A stretch of DNA of 5,957 nt from Candidatus Colwellbacteria bacterium RIFCSPLOWO2_01_FULL_48_10 (GCA_001817755.1 MHIY01000007.1:1-5957), one strand, 5' to 3'; positions 1 through 5,303 are shown, counted from the stretch's first letter. The notes: generated from the letters alone by a model not told the origin. Made by a program: numbers and translations.

Positions 1-1
1 A

Positions 2-463
2 AAGAGATATAAATCGGCCAACGGGATAACCAACCTGGTTGATATTAAAACTATGTTCTCGACACTCTCAGCGCTCGAAGAAAAGATACATCCTCTTCCC
101 TACCCCGGCCTGAACATCGACAATCTGCCCTTTTTCGTCCCGATAGCCGCAATAGCAAAAGGCCAAACCCTCATCCACGACTGGGTCTATGAGAACAGGG
201 CCATACACTACGCAGAATTGTCCAAGCTTGGCGCAAACGTGAACCTTATCGATACTCATCGTGTCCAGATTACTGGGCCGACCGAATTTCGGGCGGCTGA
301 GATTGTCTGCCCGCCTGCGCTCCGTCCGGCGGCCATAATCCTAATCGCCATGCTCGCCGCCAAAGGCACGTCAATTCTCAGGAACGTTTATGTCATCAAC
401 CGGGGTTATGAAGACATACATAAGAAACTAAACGACCTGGGGGCGAATATCAAGATATTCTAG
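2..463 (+). CDS. murA: UDP-N-acetylglucosamine 1-carboxyvinyltransferase (MurA), C-terminal part, 5' end outside window
   Basis: MurA transfers the enolpyruvyl group of PEP to UDP-GlcNAc, the first committed step of peptidoglycan synthesis, in the cytoplasm. The frame is open to the window edge, so the ATG at 53 is internal and about 153 C-terminal codons are visible out of a usual ~420. Using numbering from that ATG, the PYPGLNID segment holds D23, matching the catalytic Asp305 of E. coli MurA. YENR49 matches Arg331, LR91 matches Arg371 and INRGYE R117 matches Arg397; the D23-R49 and R91-R117 spacings (26 and 26) equal those of E. coli. The protein ends in LGANI, as MurA does. Odd point: the usual DLR motif reads ALR here, so the Asp369 position is Ala89. 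The gene is convergent with map and ends in TAG at 461-463, directly before the structured region. Family assignment is secure. Whether it is a fully active MurA or a diverged paralogue cannot be decided from this fragment. Confidence 0.93.
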   Translation, partial: KRYKSANGITNLVDIKTMFSTLSALEEKIHPLPYPGLNIDNLPFFVPIAAIAKGQTLIHDWVYENRAIHYAELSKLGANVNLIDTHRVQITGPTEFRAAEIVCPPALRPAAIILIAMLAAKGTSILRNVYVINRGYEDIHKKLNDLGANIKIF

Positions 464-496
464 GGATAGCGACATAGCTCGATAGCCAAGCTGAGC

Positions 497-546
497 TGGG
501 TTTAGCTCCTCGTTCCGCAAAGCGGAACTCAGAGTTTAGCAACCCA
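497..546. repeat. nested hairpin with GTTCCGC/GCGGAAC core
   Basis: The inner stem pairs 512-518 with 522-528 (7 bp, AAA loop). An outer stem pairs TGGGTT at 497-502 with AACCCA at 541-546, and intervening bases pair in part. It is the first of the consecutive stems in the murA-map interval. Confidence 0.6.
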
Positions 547-571
547 AGATTTACTACGACTAGCGAGAGAG

Positions 572-604
572 CGGAATATCCCGGCGTGAGCCAGGGATAT
601 TCCG
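572..604. repeat. 11-bp hairpin with inner GGC-GTGA-GCC cap
   Basis: Bases 572-582 pair perfectly with 594-604 (CGGAATATCCC against GGGATATTCCG). After a single bulged A at 593, three further pairs 583-585/590-592 close a GTGA tetraloop at 586-589. A GNRA loop on a C-G pair is a common RNA motif on the plus strand, whereas the complement TCAC is not. This makes it the most RNA-like hairpin of the region. Confidence 0.7.
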
Positions 605-621
605 GCCAAGCGACGGCGGAG

Positions 622-717
622 AAAGGTAAATGTCGCGCGGCTTGCCGCGCTCTAGTATTGTCCGCCACTGGCGGACAATACCACCAATGCCCTGGGGCTT
701 GCCCCAGGGATACCTTT
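622..717. repeat. closing stem enclosing three perfect hairpins
   Basis: AAAGGTA at 622-628 pairs with TACCTTT at 711-717. Inside lie three perfect inverted repeats. The first, 635-640/645-650, has a CTTG loop. The second is 12 bp, 655-666/670-681, with an ACT loop. The third, 690-697/702-709, has a CTTG loop. Folded as plus-strand RNA this would be a four-way multiloop. The GTCCGCC...GGCGGAC hairpin is the type of short palindrome that is often interspersed in genomes, so a repeat mosaic is the main alternative. Confidence 0.65.
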
Positions 718-722
718 ACTAA

Positions 723-765
723 GAAGCTCATGAGCTATGCTAACGAGCTTCTGTGCTAACGAGCT
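723..765. repeat. inverted repeat GAAGCTC/GAGCTTC plus 12-bp direct repeat
   Basis: GAAGCTC at 723-729 is complementary to GAGCTTC at 745-751. Overlapping it, TGCTAACGAGCT occurs twice, at 738-749 and 754-765, with a 16-bp period. A self-complementary AGCTCATGAGCT lies at 725-736. The second direct-repeat copy runs into the right arm of the outer inverted repeat. Confidence 0.65.
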
Positions 766-771
766 ACGTCG

Positions 772-1533
772 CTATTCAGTAAGTATTTCCGCTTCTCCTT
801 CTCTGATGAGGATCGTATGCTCGAAGTGAGCCGAAATGCTGCCGTCTGCGGTTGCATAGCTGTCGTCTGCGAGCTGGACTATACTCGAGGTTCCCAGGCT
901 CGTCATCGGCTCGAGGGCCAGGATCATTCCTGCTTCCAGAACCATCCCCATCTTTGGTTTGCCGGTATTATAAACAACTGGGTCTTCGTGCAATTCGTTA
1001 CCGACGCCGTGGCCGGTGAGGCCATCGACTATACTAAACCCTTTCTTATTTATAGTTTTCTCTATCGCATTCCCTATATCGCCCAATGTATTGCCGGCGC
1101 AGGCTGCTTTTATGCCTTCGAATAAGGCCATTTCAGTGGCCTTGATCAGTTCTTCCTCTTTCGTGGAAATGCGGCCGATGGGCACTGTCACGGCAGAGTC
1201 GCTTATGCCCCCGCGCCAATTCACTCCCAGGTCTATTTTTAAAATATCGCCGTCTTCAAGGAAGTATTTCGAGGGGACTCCGTGAACAATAACGTTATTG
1301 ACCGAGGCGCATATCGTGGCCGGATAGGCCATTTTCGCACCATAAGGACGATAGCCCAAGAAGGCCGGCTTCGCACCGGCTTCTTTGATTAATTTATAGG
1401 CTAAACGATCTAGCTCAAGAAGAGAAACCCCAGGCAAGGCAGCGGCCTTTAGCATCTTCATAGTCTTGGAGAGTATTTTGCCAGAATGCCTTATCTTCCC
1501 TATCTGTTCCAACGCTTTCTGATAAGTCTTCAC
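772..1533 (-). CDS. map: type I methionine aminopeptidase
   Basis: This cytosolic metalloenzyme removes the initiator methionine from nascent proteins. The 253-residue length is normal for the single-domain bacterial type I form with no N-terminal zinc-finger extension. All five metal ligands are visible with the E. coli spacing: D101 (KIDLG), D112 (ISDSA), H175 (TGHGVG), E208 (ALEPM) and E238 (HFEHT). The substrate-site H84 (VHGVP) is also present. The start is GTG at 1533-1531; the preceding adk stop TGA occupies 1532-1530, so the two genes share a GTGA overlap and are probably translationally coupled. The order adk-map is the classic end of the spc block. The usual infA/rpmJ continuation is absent. 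The stop codon TAG lies inside the right arm of the inverted repeat bounding the structured region downstream. Confidence 0.97.
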   Translation of the reverse strand: MKTYQKALEQIGKIRHSGKILSKTMKMLKAAALPGVSLLELDRLAYKLIKEAGAKPAFLGYRPYGAKMAYPATICASVNNVIVHGVPSKYFLEDGDILKIDLGVNWRGGISDSAVTVPIGRISTKEEELIKATEMALFEGIKAACAGNTLGDIGNAIEKTINKKGFSIVDGLTGHGVGNELHEDPVVYNTGKPKMGMVLEAGMILALEPMTSLGTSSIVQLADDSYATADGSISAHFEHTILIREGEAEILTE

Positions 1534-2210
1534 CTTGATATTTTCTTGACTATATTTCTGAAAACGGCATAAGGCATCGGGGTGCCGTCTATGGAAACAA
1601 TGCGATAACCGTGCCGACGCAGTTCTTGGAGTATGGGTTTTGTTCTCTGGATATATTGCTCAATGCGCATCTTATGTTTCTCCGGGTTATCGAGAGTCCT
1701 CTTGACCAGTTTGCCTCCGCAGGAGGGACAGATCTTAAGATGATGGTAGATGCCCAAGACCGAGCTCCGGCACATGGAACACACCAACCTCCGATTATTT
1801 CTAAGGACTGATTTTGATGCATCGACAATCAGTTGGATAAAAATTATGTTTTCTTTGCCGTAAGCTCGCGTCAAGAATGATATGAAGCCTTCCGTCTTGG
1901 CATCGCCAAAAGCCTCGAACATAGTGCGCGGGGAACCAGAAAAAACCACCCCCAATCCAGCATCGTGGATCTCTTTGGTATGCTGTTTGACGATCTTTAA
2001 TACCCACGAAGGGGTGTTCAACGTTCCGGTATCGTATATTCTCCTCTCTCTCTGGACTGTCTTAGACTTTAGCTTTACCGGGTCATGCACCAAATTCTCG
2101 ATGTAAGCTCCGGTGTCAAAATGAACCAGATGAAACTTCTCGACCAAGAGTTTGGCTTGAGTGCCTTTCCCCGCCCCCGGTGGCGCATACATTATTATTG
2201 CTTTATTCAT
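1530..2210 (-). CDS. adk: adenylate kinase-family nucleoside monophosphate kinase with four-cysteine lid
   Basis: The family transfers a phosphate from ATP to a nucleoside monophosphate, usually AMP, in the cytosol. This protein has 226 residues against 214-220 for common Adk. The P-loop is PPGAGKGT (10-17). SPRT with R95 corresponds to E. coli R88. RRLVC (140-144) opens a lid carrying C144, C147, C161 and C164, a zinc-binding Cys4 arrangement, followed by R171 and R182, which match the lid arginines. The NMP side is diverged: TGDMLR is DTGAYIE, so the AMP-phosphate Arg36 position is E38. The GFPRT region reads SGSPRT, with Asp84 replaced by Ser, and the Q92 position is E99. The position between secY and map supports adk, but substrate preference is uncertain. 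No Shine-Dalgarno precedes the ATG, and a TATACT box ends 8 bp upstream, suggesting a leaderless message. Confidence 0.88.
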   Translation of the reverse strand: MNKAIIMYAPPGAGKGTQAKLLVEKFHLVHFDTGAYIENLVHDPVKLKSKTVQRERRIYDTGTLNTPSWVLKIVKQHTKEIHDAGLGVVFSGSPRTMFEAFGDAKTEGFISFLTRAYGKENIIFIQLIVDASKSVLRNNRRLVCSMCRSSVLGIYHHLKICPSCGGKLVKRTLDNPEKHKMRIEQYIQRTKPILQELRRHGYRIVSIDGTPMPYAVFRNIVKKISR

Positions 2211-2218
2211 ATCGGATT

Positions 2219-2247
2219 AGTATAAAGCATCTCGTATTTAGTATCTA
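2219..2247 (-). promoter_or_regulatory. probable sigma70-type promoter for adk-map, near-leaderless
   Basis: On the minus strand TAGATA (2247-2242, 4 of 6 to consensus) is followed after 17 bp by TATACT (2224-2219, 5 of 6). Only 8 bp separate the -10 box from the adk ATG, so transcription would start at or within a base or two of the start codon. It lies just downstream of an intrinsic terminator, where a new promoter is needed. It is a consensus match only, with no experimental support. Confidence 0.5.
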
Positions 2248-2255
2248 GTATGACC

Positions 2256-2304
2256 AAAAAGAAAAACCCGAACAAATTAATCCTTGCGGAATGACTTGTT
2301 CGGG
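2256..2304 (-). terminator. rho-independent terminator after the membrane protein gene
   Basis: On the minus strand CCCGAACAA (2304-2296) pairs perfectly over 9 bp with TTGTTCGGG (2275-2267) across a 20-nt loop. It is followed at once by TTTTTCTTTTT (2266-2256). It starts 18 bp after the stop of the membrane protein gene and ends 45 bp before adk, so it should separate the two transcripts. Confidence 0.85.
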
Positions 2305-2322
2305 CGAGTTGATTTATCCAGT

Positions 2323-3039
2323 TTAGGGGCGGCGCGGCATGGCTCGCGTATTCGGCCAACTTTTGATCTCTCGAACCTTGAATCTCGGCCTTACGCGCCA
2401 ATTCCAGCGCTTCCAGAAACCTTCAGGGTGAACGTTCCAATGGTCCATTTTCATGTCGAAAAGGACAGAAACCAAGAACGCCACCGCGGGCATCGCAAGA
2501 TAGATCAGCCCGATCCAATCTTTTTCGGAAAAGATCACATATAGGGCCGGAATGCTGATGCTCCCAAGCCAGTACATGACGAAAGCAAACGTAATCGTGT
2601 GTACCAGCTTCGAGGGCGAACGAAGCTGTTTCTGCGTGTACCGCCTCCCAAGATTGGAAACGCCGAATGAGACGGCGAAACTCATAGGAAGCAGAAGCGC
2701 ATGGAACCAGGTTTCCGTAAACCAGTGCCGGTTCAGGCCTTCAACTCCATAGGTGCGCCCAAACGCCATCAATGCATAGAACGGCCATGCGATACTTCCC
2801 GTAAGAAAAGTCCAGTGGTGATTGCGCCTTCCTGGCCACGGTATTGTTGAGTTCCGTCCGATGGATTCCGTAAACATCGCGATGATTACGGACCCGAAAT
2901 AAAAGAAAAAGAGGAAAAGAGCCGAGTAGAGTCCATCATGCTCCCAGCCACCGAGATCCCAGACCTTCCTAAGGACCGGCAAACCTCCGATTTGGCGGGT
3001 AATGTCTTCAGGTGTGTATGGCATTACATCGCTTGTCAT
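2323..3039 (-). CDS. five-helix integral membrane protein of unknown function
   Basis: I do not recognise a family in this 238-residue protein. There are five hydrophobic segments, at about 37-56, 77-97, 111-129, 147-170 and 174-194. The N-terminus (1-36) is hydrophilic, with no cleavable signal. The C-terminal tail (199-238) is rich in Trp and Arg/Lys (FWKRWNWRVRPRF), suggesting a cytoplasmic or membrane-surface basic tail. Other visible features are a GRRNHHW segment near 70-76 and a GRRYTQKQLR loop at 131-140. No catalytic motif is evident. The start at 3039 has GAGG eight bases upstream, the clearest ribosome-binding site in the window; M6 is a less likely alternative. The gene sits between secY and adk, which are normally adjacent, with a putative promoter before it and a strong terminator after it. 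It therefore looks like a self-contained insertion rather than an operon member. Confidence 0.85.
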   Translation of the reverse strand: MTSDVMPYTPEDITRQIGGLPVLRKVWDLGGWEHDGLYSALFLFFFYFGSVIIAMFTESIGRNSTIPWPGRRNHHWTFLTGSIAWPFYALMAFGRTYGVEGLNRHWFTETWFHALLLPMSFAVSFGVSNLGRRYTQKQLRSPSKLVHTITFAFVMYWLGSISIPALYVIFSEKDWIGLIYLAMPAVAFLVSVLFDMKMDHWNVHPEGFWKRWNWRVRPRFKVREIKSWPNTRAMPRRP

Positions 3040-3047
3040 AACATTGA

Positions 3048-3051
3048 CCTC
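3048..3051 (-). promoter_or_regulatory. Shine-Dalgarno GAGG of the membrane protein gene
   Basis: On the minus strand GAGG ends 8 nt before the ATG at 3039. It is unusual here because rplR, rpsE, rplO, secY and adk show no comparable site, so it marks this gene's translation start as different from its neighbours and supports the start chosen. Confidence 0.6.
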
Positions 3052-3112
3052 GTAAATAGCTTGTCAAAGAGCTGGAAGCAGACCTCCAACTTTCATCATT
3101 CTGCCAATTCTC

Positions 3113-3142
3113 AGCGTACTACAATCATAAAAAACCTGTCAA
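3113..3142 (-). promoter_or_regulatory. possible promoter for the membrane protein gene
   Basis: On the minus strand a perfect TTGACA (3142-3137) is followed after 18 bp by TACGCT (3118-3113), which matches only 3 of 6 bases of the -10 consensus. It lies in the 163-bp spacer after secY and would give a leader of roughly 65 nt. The -35 box is strong and the -10 weak. A second TTGACA at 3067-3062 has no good partner. The rest of the 3040-3202 spacer shows nothing I can identify. Confidence 0.35.
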
Positions 3143-3202
3143 CAGATTGAGTATAAAAACTCATTTAAAATCCAGATTCGCGCTCGATGGCGCCAAACCC
3201 GG

Positions 3203-4477
3203 CTATTGGAAGCTCTCGTATTCGCGGACGGTAAGTTGGGAATCGATCTGCTTCGCCGTTTCCAAAACGACGGAGACAACAATCAGGAGTGCGGTTCCGC
3301 CGATCGTAAGGGCGGGCGTCTTGGTTAAGACCTGCACAACTATTGGCAAAACAGCTATAAGACCCAGGAAAGATGCGCCAAACACTGTTATCCGTGAAAT
3401 AATGCTCTTTAGGAAAGCGGACGTAGGCTCGCCCGGCCTGATACCTGGAACAAAACCGCCGCTCCTCTGGAGATTCTTGGAAATTTCGTTAGGATCAAAG
3501 GTTACGGATATATAGAAATACGTGAACGCGAAAACGAGGACAAAGTAGATCGTTCCGTAGATAAGCTGGTTATTAAAAACCCTTGTTACCCATGTGCTCA
3601 CCGCCGCGCCCCAGGTTTCCGAAAATGCCGACACTATCTGCCCGAAAAACTGAGGGAAAAGAAGGATCGAGATGGCAAAAATTATTGGTATAACGCCGGC
3701 TTGGTTCACTCTCAGCGGAAGATAGCTGGACGCCCCGCCGTAAACACGGTTGCCGCGGACTCGTTTAGCGTATGAAATAGGCACCTTTCTTTCTCCTTCG
3801 TTAACAAGCACTATGCCCGCTATGACAATAAGAGCAAGAATGGTGAATGCGAGATAGGTCGGAATCTTGTCAGCCGAATAAGAAACATAGGCATTCCTGA
3901 GAATCGACGGCAGACCGCTCACAATACCCGCAAAGATCAAAAGCGAAACGCCGTTGCCAAGCTTCTGCTCTGTTATTATCTCGCCCAGCCAAACTAAGAT
4001 CATGGAACCAGCAGTTATAGTAAGGACGTTTATGGCCATATCCAACGGGCCGCTGATATGGATAAGATTCTGCGAAGAGAGAAGCTTAAGAAAACCGAAT
4101 CCTTGGAATGCGGAAAGAGGAACGGTCAAAAACCGTGAAAAGCGATTGAATTTGGCCCTACCCTGAGCGCCCTCCTCATAATACATGGCCTTGAGGTGCG
4201 GGAAAATCATCGTCAGAAGTTGCATGATAATGGTAGAGGTGATGTATGGGCCAAGGCCAAGCATGGCTATCGAAAGATTTGAAAGCGCTCCACCGGAGAA
4301 AATGTTCAAGAACCCTAAAAGCTGATTGCCCTCAAAGAAACCTTTGAGGCTTGCTTCGTTTACGCCCGGCACAGGAATCGCGGCCAGAAACCTGAAAACT
4401 ATCAACAACCCGGCGATCGTAAGAAGCCTGTTCCTTATTTCCTTGACCCTGAAAATCTGCAGGAATTTACTTAGCAT
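3203..4477 (-). CDS. secY: preprotein translocase channel subunit SecY
   Basis: SecY is the inner-membrane pore of the Sec translocon; it works with SecE, SecG and SecA to export or insert proteins. At 424 residues it has the usual length, with the ten hydrophobic segments expected. Recognisable family segments are IPVPGVN (34-40) at the end of helix 1; GLGPYITSTIIMQLL (74-88); GNGVSLLIFAGIV (174-186); the cytosolic loop GERKVPISYAKRVRG (228-242), which contacts SecA or the ribosome; VNQAGVIPIIFA (257-268); SGGFVPGIRPGEPT (339-352); and the C-terminal ETAKQIDSQL (406-415). It starts at ATG 4477 inside the 3' end of rplO (11-bp overlap, ATGCTAAGTAA), so translation is probably coupled to L15. 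No Shine-Dalgarno is seen. It is the last gene of the ribosomal block before the inserted membrane protein. Confidence 0.98.
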   Translation of the reverse strand: MLSKFLQIFRVKEIRNRLLTIAGLLIVFRFLAAIPVPGVNEASLKGFFEGNQLLGFLNIFSGGALSNLSIAMLGLGPYITSTIIMQLLTMIFPHLKAMYYEEGAQGRAKFNRFSRFLTVPLSAFQGFGFLKLLSSQNLIHISGPLDMAINVLTITAGSMILVWLGEIITEQKLGNGVSLLIFAGIVSGLPSILRNAYVSYSADKIPTYLAFTILALIVIAGIVLVNEGERKVPISYAKRVRGNRVYGGASSYLPLRVNQAGVIPIIFAISILLFPQFFGQIVSAFSETWGAAVSTWVTRVFNNQLIYGTIYFVLVFAFTYFYISVTFDPNEISKNLQRSGGFVPGIRPGEPTSAFLKSIISRITVFGASFLGLIAVLPIVVQVLTKTPALTIGGTALLIVVSVVLETAKQIDSQLTVREYESFQ

Positions 4478-4736
4478 ATCGTGGCGAGTTTACGGGATTG
4501 TTCTGCTTGACCTTCAAGACCTTCTTGCTCTTGCCGCGGCCTTTGGGTTTGTTCTTTACTCCACGCAACTTAGGCATGCGCTGGATAAGATCTCTCTGGG
4601 CAGGTCTAATGCGGCGGCCAGCGCGGGACTTTTGGCCTTTTTGACCTCTACCTGACGTATTGCCCCTCTTGCCGCCGCGTCCTATTCTGATCCTGGAACG
4701 GTTAGGATAAACTGGCTGTAATTCGTGTAATTGCAT
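4467..4736 (-). CDS. rplO: 50S ribosomal protein L15, C-terminally short form
   Basis: L15 is a late-assembly protein of the large subunit. The N-terminal half is canonical: MQLHELQP, then the glycine/arginine-rich rRNA-binding stretch GRGGKRGNTSGRGQKGQKSR (19-38), and the PKLRG (55-59) segment. After about residue 62 only a basic tail (KPKGRGKSKKVLKVKQ and following) remains, and the protein stops at 89 residues. The usual length is about 145, so the globular C-terminal domain, with its VNL, KVLG and SKSA-type segments, is missing. No remnant is found downstream because secY begins 11 bp before the stop, and the secY frame is closed by TAA shortly upstream, so it is not a fusion. It starts 24 bp after rpsE with no rpmD between. 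The reading frame is intact, suggesting a real reduced form rather than a pseudogene, but an internal deletion cannot be excluded. Confidence 0.92.
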   Translation of the reverse strand: MQLHELQPVYPNRSRIRIGRGGKRGNTSGRGQKGQKSRAGRRIRPAQRDLIQRMPKLRGVKNKPKGRGKSKKVLKVKQNNPVNSPRYAK

Positions 4737-4760
4737 GGTAATTAATTTGAAATAGTAAGA

Positions 4761-5303
4761 TTAAATATTAGAATCTTTTGGTTTTGCGTTGTCGTTTTGA
4801 GCTTTAGTACTTGATGCTTCCTGCCTACCAGTAGGCAGGAAATTTTTTGCACTTTTGAGCTTCTTAAGGGCTTCGATTGCAACCATGGCGTTCGCAAGCT
4901 TGTTAGTAGTACGGCTAATATATTTAGCGGTAACGTCATTAATTCCAGCCATATTGAGCACAACACGGGCCGAACCTCCCGCCATAAGTCCGTGACCGGC
5001 GACAGCAGGCTTTATGATTATTCTGGCCGCCGAGTATTTAGCCTCGACAATGTGCGGGATGGATTTATTCTTCATCTTAACCTCAATAAGGTTCTTCTTG
5101 GCTTGGCTCTTGGCTTTGGCGATGGATTCCACCACATCGATGCCCTTTGCAACGCCAACTCCAACCCTGCCTTTCATGTTACCAATCACAACAGTGGTCC
5201 TGAAACGCATGCGTTTGCCGCCCTTGGTAACACGGGTAACCCGGTTAATCTCAAGGACCTGATCCTTATATTCCTCGACTTTCTGTAAATGCGGTGTTCT
5301 CAT
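4761..5303 (-). CDS. rpsE: 30S ribosomal protein S5
   Basis: S5 is a small-subunit protein near the decoding and mRNA-entry regions, important for fidelity. The N-terminal double-stranded-RNA-binding-like domain (about 16-80) contains LEINRVTRVTKGGKRMRF and GNMKGRVGVGVAKG. The C-terminal domain (about 90-150) contains AARIIIKPAVAGHGLMAGG and the helix MVAIEALKKLK. The body ends near residue 150; the last ~30 residues are a hydrophilic tail. That tail begins with FLPTGRQE (155-162), encoded exactly by a 24-bp near-palindrome (4841-4818), which looks like a repeat inserted in frame. The ATG at 5303 sits at the end of a repeat copy and has no Shine-Dalgarno; it is nevertheless the sensible start for the family. 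Neighbours rplR and rplO give the normal spc order apart from the missing rpmD. Confidence 0.97.
   Translation of the reverse strand: MRTPHLQKVEEYKDQVLEINRVTRVTKGGKRMRFRTTVVIGNMKGRVGVGVAKGIDVVESIAKAKSQAKKNLIEVKMKNKSIPHIVEAKYSAARIIIKPAVAGHGLMAGGSARVVLNMAGINDVTAKYISRTTNKLANAMVAIEALKKLKSAKNFLPTGRQEASSTKAQNDNAKPKDSNI
4818..4841. repeat. 24-bp near-palindrome inserted in frame within the rpsE tail
   Basis: The arms TTCCTGCCTAC (4818-4828) and GTAGGCAGGAA (4831-4841) are perfect reverse complements over 11 bp, separated by CA. On the minus strand the unit spans exactly codons 155-162 of rpsE and adds FLPTGRQE. Its length is a multiple of three and it lies outside the conserved S5 domains. It resembles in concept the protein-coding palindromic elements described in Rickettsia. 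That I have met similar LP(T/A/V)GRQ insertions in CPR proteins is recollection, not something shown here. Confidence 0.75.

Larger units (their letters stand above)
464..771. other. 308-bp hairpin-rich non-coding region between convergent murA and map
   Basis: No credible gene lies here, yet the sequence is far from random. Perfect or near-perfect inverted repeats follow one another. There is an outer pair at 466-480/761-775 (14 of 15 complementary). A nested hairpin spans 497-546. A long stem spans 572-604. A closing stem 622-628/711-717 encloses three hairpins (635-650, 655-681, 690-709). Another inverted repeat lies at 723-751, with a 12-bp direct repeat at 738-749/754-765. Read on the plus strand, two hairpins carry a CTTG loop closed by G-C and one carries a GTGA (GNRA-type) loop closed by C-G. 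These are stable RNA tetraloops, and their minus-strand complements are not. It could be a structured RNA downstream of murA, a mosaic of REP-like palindromes, or a MITE-like element. No U-tract follows any stem, so a simple intrinsic terminator is not the obvious explanation. Confidence 0.7.
466..775. repeat. 15-bp imperfect inverted repeat framing the structured region
   Basis: The left arm 466-480 reads ATAGCGACATAGCTC and the right arm 761-775 reads GAGCTACGTCGCTAT. The two are complementary at 14 of 15 positions; the exception is A474 opposite C767, which would be a U-G wobble in minus-strand RNA. The right arm contains the map stop codon (774-772), and the left arm starts three bases after the murA stop. 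The arms therefore delimit almost exactly the non-coding interval. This fits terminal repeats of an inserted element or the basal stem of a long RNA. Confidence 0.7.

Noticed and set aside
450..731. 93-codon minus-strand open frame through the murA-map interval
   Set aside because: It is built from the hairpin arms, resembles no protein family, overlaps the murA end, and has no ribosome-binding site. The open frame is a by-product of the GC-rich palindromes.
464..771. CRISPR array or tRNA within the repeat-rich spacer
   Set aside because: The repeats are palindromes of different sequence and uneven spacing, not identical repeats with unique spacers. No cloverleaf with a T-loop motif was found.
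817..1285. Plus-strand open frames opposite map, and similar ones opposite adk, secY, rplO and rpsE
   Set aside because: They lie antisense to genes with full family signatures and show no recognisable protein features.
3040..3099. In-frame upstream extension of the membrane protein through a TGA (ATG at 3099, TGA at 3066-3064), as if TGA were recoded as in some CPR lineages
   Set aside because: adk ends in a normal TGA exactly overlapping the map start, so TGA works as stop here. The GAGG-ATG at 3039 is a good start. The 11-codon peptide upstream has no support of its own.
3148..3163. Small inverted repeat TGAGT-ATAAAA-ACTCA after secY as a terminator
   Set aside because: It has only five AT-rich pairs and no adjacent T-tract, so it is too weak to call.
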